Source: a virus. From it: DNA of 27,780 nt. Position 1 is the stretch's first letter. Every line of letters starts with the position of its first letter. The stretch spans positions 1-27,780 of IMG/VR virus record IMGVR_UViG_3300030012_000731. One strand, 5' to 3'. The notes under the pieces are model-generated. The model did not search any database, was not told the origin of the DNA, and was given only the letters and a program-made list of their open reading frames with translations. Position numbers and translations under genes: made by a program. Positions 21,620 to 27,780 of this stretch are shown piece by piece.

Positions 21620-24600
21620 ATGGGTACGACGGACAAGGGCAAAGCCATCTTCGTGATGAACGCTGGTAAAACAGAGTCCGATATTACGGACGATAGTACG
21701 TCATTTAGTTATGCTAATCATGCTAGTAAGACAACCGAAGCGTATCTATCAACATCAGTAAATCCGCTCTTCGTACAAAACAATCTACAGTATGAAAATT
21801 CTGTCGCAGGTAGTAGTCTTGTTAACTCAGCAAACTTCATGGAAATAAGAAAGACCTCTCATGGTGGTTCTATCAGTAATGATTTTTCTGATAAAATAGG
21901 CAATAGACTCTATCCCGGTAACACAACGCTAACCTCGTTCGCTACTAATCGTGACGAGACCCATTCATTCAAGGTGAAGGTGTATGATTCACAAGTCGCT
22001 AACTCTGAGACAAACAGGAAGTTCGTATACTCCACATCCAACTATCCAGCAACAGAAGAGATAGGGTTGGACATAGAGAACTATGACTACTTCATATTGT
22101 TGAATCCTGATACTGTTCAAATGGGCGCAGATGCAGTTAGACCACACTTCGCTAAGGTTACCAAGATAATTGCCTTTGACGAGATGGGCGATGGTCTTGA
22201 GTTCAAACCAGCATATCCCACAGAGATTCCAATCAACACCAAGTTTGAGATATACAAGGGACCAGCAAAGACGGCTACTGATATCGTAGCAGTCAGTTAT
22301 GGATTACGAGGAGACACAGACTCTTCAACTCCAAAGCATGATGAAGTGAATGTATGCAGTAGACCAACTTGGTACTTCTATGATGAGAGACTGGATGAGA
22401 AAGACCAGTTGGATTACATGACCAAGTACAATGCCACTCATCTACGATGGTGGGGATATTCAACTAATATTGCAATGGCATCAGTGACCGACCATGCTCA
22501 ATTTGCTATTGGTATTGGTGGTGGAAGTCCTATAAAATTCGTAACTGATGGCAGTACCACAACTCAAAAACTATCAGTTGGTATGTCAATATTCAATTCT
22601 AGCGATGTCTATCTTGGTAATATAGAAAGCATATCAAGCAACGATGTTCTTTTGGATTTTGCAAGAGTGCAAATAAATTCTGCATCATCATTCAATGTCA
22701 AAGTTGGTAAGACGATACAGAATGTCGTATTCAGAACAGAGGGCAAGTTCGACAATACGATACCAAGTCTAGGCAAAGAGAGATTGGATGCCGTTCTTGT
22801 TGATGCGAGTCTGACTAGTGATGACTCAAACTCCAATGATTTCTACAGATGGCAACATGCATTCCCAAAGATGCATCGACACACAGCAAACTCAGACACA
22901 ACTACTGCTACCACATTGGATGGGAATCTTACTGGACCCGGAAAGTATGTTACCTTTGAATTAGCGAATTTTAAGAACAATAAGATTCCTCTCATAATTG
23001 ACGCTTTAGTTAATAATCCTCGCAATAAGATGAGCCAATTAGCCAAGTTCAAGGTATTGGACAATAGTGGCCTACAGCATTTGAAGATAAAAGAGGAAGC
23101 GGATTTTGTAATCCAAAAGAACATACACAATGATAATCTGAATCTGATTGAGTTCCATGGTAAAGTAGCAAGAGATTCATCTAATACCTCTCTTATCGTT
23201 CTGAGTGATATCAAGAAGGAGACAGAACTCAGAGCGATACTATCAACAAACGATATTGTCGAGATTGATGGGTTTCAGTATGTGGTCAACACGGTCAATG
23301 CTCAATCCGGTGGAACGCAGTCTTTCACCATCAAGGATAAGAAACTGAAAACTGCTAACACGTGGACAGGTAGTGCTGTCGCAGAGAACTTTAGCGATAA
23401 GAAACTGTTTCTGACTCCATATACAGGAGTGGTTAACACAACGCTTGAGCCTGATACGGAGTTTGATTTTACCCAAAGCAAGTTGAAGATGTCGGGTTCT
23501 ACCATAAACCAAGAGCATACTAAATTGTTCAACGCTAGATTAGTGAACGGCCCATTCAATGGACATGACAATAGAATAGAATATGGTGATAGGGATAATA
23601 AGTACCTCAAGATACAAGATGATGAAAGGGTATTCTATCAAAGAAGCAATGAAAATGTAAGCAGATTCTATTACTACAAGGGTGGATATGCAATCAGTGA
23701 CACGGTATTCAAGGGTATCATAGAAGACATAAGCAGTAGTGCAGAGAACGGATTGTCTACAATTAACATAGTAGGAAGAGATGAAACATCCAAACTATTG
23801 TCACGAACCGTAACAAAGAACACTACATTCATGGATGATATTCTGCATACATCTATTCCTCCACTATTGATTCCAAGGGCAATTACTGGAATATCTAGTG
23901 TTACGGTGACGGGAACAAACATTAGTTGGTCGGGTACTGTATCACCAGAGCCAAAGAGACATGGCTTAATTCTAAATCAAGCCGGAGAACTTATTGGCGA
24001 AGTTAAGACTTGGAATGGTGGAACTAGCATTACGTTATTCGATGATGCGTTGCCTACTCCAACGACTACGACTTCTCTGAAATACTATCATCCATATTCA
24101 ACCACTGATGTTAATTATATCACTGGGACAAAAGCACTATCCAGTAACAATGACCACAATTCGGGAATGAGCGGATTCACATCAATAAGCGAGAAGGCAA
24201 TAGGATTCAATGGTGGTCTTTCTTTATCAGGAACATATGGAAATAATTCTGCTACATTCACTCAATCTACTTTGAAGGCTACGTCAAATGACGGGGATTA
24301 CATATCAAACAGAACGTTAGGATACGATATTTCTAGCCCAAAAGCGATATCAACGAATGACTCCATCTTCGCATTCAATGCTGGTAATGAGAACGGAGTG
24401 ACTGTCGATAAGATAGACATCGCATCTGTGAACAAGGAATCCTTTGATATCGTTCAGGTAAACGAGAAAGATGAGGGAAACACCACAATATCAGTCGCTC
24501 CGAAGTTTCCCGTTGTACTAGGGAGACTCGATAGCAACACATCTGACACTAGAGGTAACTCAAACATCTACCTAGTCAACAACGGGATAGACACTGGTGG

Positions 24601-27600
24601 GTTTATACACAGACTGAATGACACATTCAGTGGAAGTGGATACTTCGGCCCAAAGGAGACAATGAGATATTGGGACTTGCAGAAGTTCAATCCCGGTACT
24701 CTAACTAAGACGCATGACAGCATTTACAACAATGGCATTCGCACACAGAAGATACAGGGATATGCAGTTGCTTATGGTGTGAAAGCAGACGGAACGGTGT
24801 TTACTCCTAATGCAACGAATGACAGTAAGCCACTGGCAGGTAGTAACACCGTGAATGGATGGACATATGTTGCCAACTTCCTCGGTAATCAAACGGACTT
24901 CCCATTGATTCAATCCTATCCTACCATAAGAAATCAAGGAGATATGAGTGCGATTCGTAGGGGTTATACTCCTGATGGGTATGAAGAGGACATACAATAC
25001 TCTCAGTTTGAGCAGATAGACCCAAGGGCAGAGACTTATGAGTTACTCGCAGTCGGTGACTTGTTCCCATCCTCTAAACTTAGACACAACAATCTAGGCT
25101 ATTACACCAAAGACTATTCCGATTATGCTGTTGTGCTAGAAGGAGAGTCAGCGACAACAGGAAGCACTTCTCATCAGAAGTACACTGGTCAAACGAAGCA
25201 GACGCTACAAACTGACAATATGTTTGAGGAGTCATCAATCTCTACTTCTACGCAGACGACGAATCAGGCTAGGAGATTCGGAGTGATGAGACTAGTGGAA
25301 GCGACATTTGACTGGCACTTCAACCCGATTGACTACGAGTCGCTACCAAAGGCAGAGGACATTCCAACCGTGAGAGCGTTTGACTATGTTCAAGCAGATA
25401 TGCCGCCTACTGCTGAGACTTCAAGCAACAATATAGCAACAGATAACGATGGAGTGCATATTAGCAACACTGTATCAGAAACTTCCGGTGATGTGTTCTA
25501 TAAGAAGAGCATAATAGGACAACATCCGGCTAGTGCAGTTCAGAATTTTGGATTTGCCGCTGGTATCAATGGCTTTGTAATGGCATTCAAACCTAGTGGA
25601 TTTGGCAGTAGATTTGCTCCTAACCTAATCTTCGACACTCTTGGTGCTACTACAACCACTGGGCTTCTGAGACATGAAGGAGCAGATGATTACTACGGGG
25701 TACAACCATTCAGGTTATTCTCCACGACTGATTTCAATATTGACAACCTATCTGCCAGTGATGGGAGTTTTGAAATGAAAGGAGATAGGTCAACTGGTAG
25801 GCATAACGTAAGATTCACGCATGTTTGGATTTGCTCTCCTACTGTGGTGAGTACCAACTTCAAATGGACTAAGCAGTTGGTTGACTCTAGTAATCCAGCC
25901 CATACATTCCAAGGTCACGATATTATTCTACCAATCATATCAGAGGAGTACAAAGGGGTCTTTTCAGGTGGCGGTTTAGCGAATTTCACTAGAGAACCAG
26001 ATAGAAAGGACAGGGATATATCCGCCTTCCATTATTTTGCTGATACTCATAGGCACATCTCAAGAGTGGTTGCTGGTCTATATCACAGGGAACTCAGTAA
26101 CACCAGTTCAACCAAGTCATTCCGATACAGCGTTGGACAATCAGCAGATAACAGTGCTTCATTGGCACACATATACGATGGTTGCATTGGTGTATTCAGA
26201 GGATTCAAACAAGGAGCAAATGTTCATGCAGAGGGTTTTGGTGCTGATATAATAGGAAACAACGATATCACGCTAAGTACACAACTATCTCTTACGGCTG
26301 ACTCCACATACTCTGACTTTGTTACTGGAAACAACAACGACTTTGAACAGACATCTAGGAACGTGATGGTGCAAGAGTATCTGGATGTCCATACTACAGT
26401 AGCAACTGCATACAGCGATGGCGATACTAGTCTGGTATTAGCAGATGCTAGTGGATTCGCTAGTGCAGGAAGCGGTTTCATAAACGGTGTAGCATTTACT
26501 TGGACTAACAAATCAAGCAATACTCTAACTGTTCCTGATTTAGATGCAGATTATGCTGTAGGAGTGTTAGTAGAGGCAAACCAAACTAGCCTTGCTATGA
26601 CTGGGACAAAGGCAACTGCGAGTATACTATCTAAGAATCCCACGCTAACCACAACTAACACTACTGGACAGAAAACTTTCACATCAGAAGCAACATTTAG
26701 GTCTTCAACTATAGATTCAACGCAAGATGCAGGTGGTGTATTCTGCGCTCAGATGATAGTCAAGCCTACGTTCAACATAACAAGTGGAAGCAATGGTGTC
26801 GTGAAATCAGGAAGCGACATTACCTTCACTCTCAATTCGGACACAGAACATGCTTGGTTGAGTTACATGCCTGATTTGACTGGATACTACTTGGTATCCG
26901 AAGCGACAGATTACACCGTATCTACAGGAAATAATACTACTCCGGCGACTCTAAGAAATAACACTGGTCACAATATACCCTCTAAGATTACAAGAATAAC
27001 CAATCATACCATATCTACAGCCCCAACGACAAGCAATACAGAGGCACACACAATCACAGTCGATGATTCATCCATAACAGGAAGATGTAGACTCATGCGA
27101 CCATCAGAGGTTGCGTTTGACAATGTAGAGAGAGAGATAAAACTCAACACCCTTCTTGATGATGAAAGGGGAAGAGATTGGAGAACTGGCGGTAGTCCCG
27201 AAACGGATGACCCGACATATTCGGAAAGCGTCTATCACATGTACCTGCTATTGGATGTGGATAACGCTAACAGCACAATCGAGAGGAGAACCACTACAAC
27301 TGCTTTGACTCCATTCGCTGATTTGTCTGATGGTGATGTATTGGACATGAACGTATCAGACGGTCAGAACAGTGAGCGCAAAAAGATAGTCGTGAAGAAA
27401 ACGATAGACATATCAGATGGTAGAACAAGACCGGGACTCACCTTGCAATTCGATGGGTCATTGAATGCAAATGGGGTTGCATCCTTTGGTGAAGTCTTTG
27501 AGATGACACTAGGAAGAAAGCCGAAACTAAAGAACATCAAGACATGTCATGTGGGAACAACGTACTCAATCGGCTCCCAACTAGAGAAGGAAGTGGAGAA

Positions 27601-27780
27601 CATAGTGAGAGAGGCCGGGTTGGATTACAACAACGCTCGTAGTTTCTCCGAGCCAACTGGCAACTTCATCAGCAACGGTGCTACATCTTCAACCACAATC
27701 ACATGCACTGAGAATGTGACAGGAATAAGCAATGGTGATGTCATATACTCACATGATGGTCATCTTATTGGCGAGGTAAG
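21620..27780 (+). CDS. giant tail-tip (hub/baseplate-like) protein, 3' end outside window
   Basis: From ATG 21620, three bases after GGTGAT plus the previous stop TGA, one frame stays open to the last base: 2053 codons with no stop. It ends in frame with ISNGDVIYSHDGHLIGEV. Residues about 690-735 (GGYAISDTVFKGIIEDISSS, then INIVGRDETSKLL) resemble tail hub proteins of the gp27/gp44 type, in which a ring domain carries a GRD...LL segment. The rest is asparagine-, threonine- and serine-rich beta sequence typical of fibres and baseplate proteins. It includes short LIGxV modules near residues 315-345, 760-815 and at the window end, and a VATAYSDGDTSLVLADASGF module near residue 1595. It probably closes the tail tip and carries host-contact domains. 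Total length is unknown. Confidence 0.75.
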   Translation, partial: MGTTDKGKAIFVMNAGKTESDITDDSTSFSYANHASKTTEAYLSTSVNPLFVQNNLQYENSVAGSSLVNSANFMEIRKTSHGGSISNDFSDKIGNRLYPGNTTLTSFATNRDETHSFKVKVYDSQVANSETNRKFVYSTSNYPATEEIGLDIENYDYFILLNPDTVQMGADAVRPHFAKVTKIIAFDEMGDGLEFKPAYPTEIPINTKFEIYKGPAKTATDIVAVSYGLRGDTDSSTPKHDEVNVCSRPTWYFYDERLDEKDQLDYMTKYNATHLRWWGYSTNIAMASVTDHAQFAIGIGGGSPIKFVTDGSTTTQKLSVGMSIFNSSDVYLGNIESISSNDVLLDFARVQINSASSFNVKVGKTIQNVVFRTEGKFDNTIPSLGKERLDAVLVDASLTSDDSNSNDFYRWQHAFPKMHRHTANSDTTTATTLDGNLTGPGKYVTFELANFKNNKIPLIIDALVNNPRNKMSQLAKFKVLDNSGLQHLKIKEEADFVIQKNIHNDNLNLIEFHGKVARDSSNTSLIVLSDIKKETELRAILSTNDIVEIDGFQYVVNTVNAQSGGTQSFTIKDKKLKTANTWTGSAVAENFSDKKLFLTPYTGVVNTTLEPDTEFDFTQSKLKMSGSTINQEHTKLFNARLVNGPFNGHDNRIEYGDRDNKYLKIQDDERVFYQRSNENVSRFYYYKGGYAISDTVFKGIIEDISSSAENGLSTINIVGRDETSKLLSRTVTKNTTFMDDILHTSIPPLLIPRAITGISSVTVTGTNISWSGTVSPEPKRHGLILNQAGELIGEVKTWNGGTSITLFDDALPTPTTTTSLKYYHPYSTTDVNYITGTKALSSNNDHNSGMSGFTSISEKAIGFNGGLSLSGTYGNNSATFTQSTLKATSNDGDYISNRTLGYDISSPKAISTNDSIFAFNAGNENGVTVDKIDIASVNKESFDIVQVNEKDEGNTTISVAPKFPVVLGRLDSNTSDTRGNSNIYLVNNGIDTGGFIHRLNDTFSGSGYFGPKETMRYWDLQKFNPGTLTKTHDSIYNNGIRTQKIQGYAVAYGVKADGTVFTPNATNDSKPLAGSNTVNGWTYVANFLGNQTDFPLIQSYPTIRNQGDMSAIRRGYTPDGYEEDIQYSQFEQIDPRAETYELLAVGDLFPSSKLRHNNLGYYTKDYSDYAVVLEGESATTGSTSHQKYTGQTKQTLQTDNMFEESSISTSTQTTNQARRFGVMRLVEATFDWHFNPIDYESLPKAEDIPTVRAFDYVQADMPPTAETSSNNIATDNDGVHISNTVSETSGDVFYKKSIIGQHPASAVQNFGFAAGINGFVMAFKPSGFGSRFAPNLIFDTLGATTTTGLLRHEGADDYYGVQPFRLFSTTDFNIDNLSASDGSFEMKGDRSTGRHNVRFTHVWICSPTVVSTNFKWTKQLVDSSNPAHTFQGHDIILPIISEEYKGVFSGGGLANFTREPDRKDRDISAFHYFADTHRHISRVVAGLYHRELSNTSSTKSFRYSVGQSADNSASLAHIYDGCIGVFRGFKQGANVHAEGFGADIIGNNDITLSTQLSLTADSTYSDFVTGNNNDFEQTSRNVMVQEYLDVHTTVATAYSDGDTSLVLADASGFASAGSGFINGVAFTWTNKSSNTLTVPDLDADYAVGVLVEANQTSLAMTGTKATASILSKNPTLTTTNTTGQKTFTSEATFRSSTIDSTQDAGGVFCAQMIVKPTFNITSGSNGVVKSGSDITFTLNSDTEHAWLSYMPDLTGYYLVSEATDYTVSTGNNTTPATLRNNTGHNIPSKITRITNHTISTAPTTSNTEAHTITVDDSSITGRCRLMRPSEVAFDNVEREIKLNTLLDDERGRDWRTGGSPETDDPTYSESVYHMYLLLDVDNANSTIERRTTTTALTPFADLSDGDVLDMNVSDGQNSERKKIVVKKTIDISDGRTRPGLTLQFDGSLNANGVASFGEVFEMTLGRKPKLKNIKTCHVGTTYSIGSQLEKEVENIVREAGLDYNNARSFSEPTGNFISNGATSSTTITCTENVTGISNGDVIYSHDGHLIGEV

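Noticed and set aside
26037-26252. 71-codon plus-strand frame
   Set aside because: It sits in another frame within the giant tail gene, which is continuous through this region.

Overview
This window looks like the structural (head and tail) half of a tailed double-stranded DNA virus or provirus of the Caudoviricetes type. Every supported gene is on the + strand. Genes are packed with 0-30 bases between them, and many stop codons lie inside the next ribosome binding site. The only two intergenic gaps above about 30 bases (7169-7243 and 15956-16041) both hold strong RNA hairpins. An archaeal, probably marine, host is my best guess, from the archaeal-style ATP-dependent ligase, frequent AGA/AGG and ATA codons, GGTGAT Shine-Dalgarno sites and an Arf-like GTPase. 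Nothing seen here proves the host. I see no tRNA, rRNA, CRISPR array, insertion sequence or integrase.

Layout. (1) 1-1542: the end of an upstream gene and a run of small genes, three of which begin with the same MSW(Q/E)D(I/V) peptide. (2) 1549-4137: an 862-residue protein with a complete ATP-dependent DNA ligase core and long unknown extensions. (3) 4168-7168: head module, with a prohead protease fused to an acidic scaffold, an HK97-type major capsid protein, and a small likely accessory protein. (4) 7181-7222: a 17-bp hairpin. (5) 7244-10773: accessory cassette with a SAP-domain protein, a small beta protein, two membrane proteins, an Arf-like small GTPase, a zinc-binding protein and a Q/N/M-rich protein. 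(6) 10783-14290: an unknown 561-residue protein, a head-tail connector, a small helical protein and a probable tail-completion protein. (7) 14303-18566: tail tube, a second hairpin, a tail assembly chaperone with a -1 frameshift, a tape measure protein and a tail hub-like protein. (8) 18569-27780: two very large tail-tip or fibre proteins. The second runs off the window end without a stop.

How it fits together. Protease plus scaffold, capsid protein, connector, tube, chaperone, tape measure, hub and fibre follow the usual long-tailed virus assembly order. The short tape measure (411 residues) predicts a short tail, about 60 nm by the usual length rule. The least conventional parts are four. 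A short SW-D/E-I peptide sits at the N-terminus of three small proteins and at the C-terminus of the scaffold and another small protein, and could be a capsid-interior docking tag. A GTPase with intact G motifs sits beside membrane proteins inside a virion gene cluster. A ligase lies in the head module. Two intergenic hairpins with nearly the same loop follow the two most abundant virion proteins. Functional ideas for these are inference.
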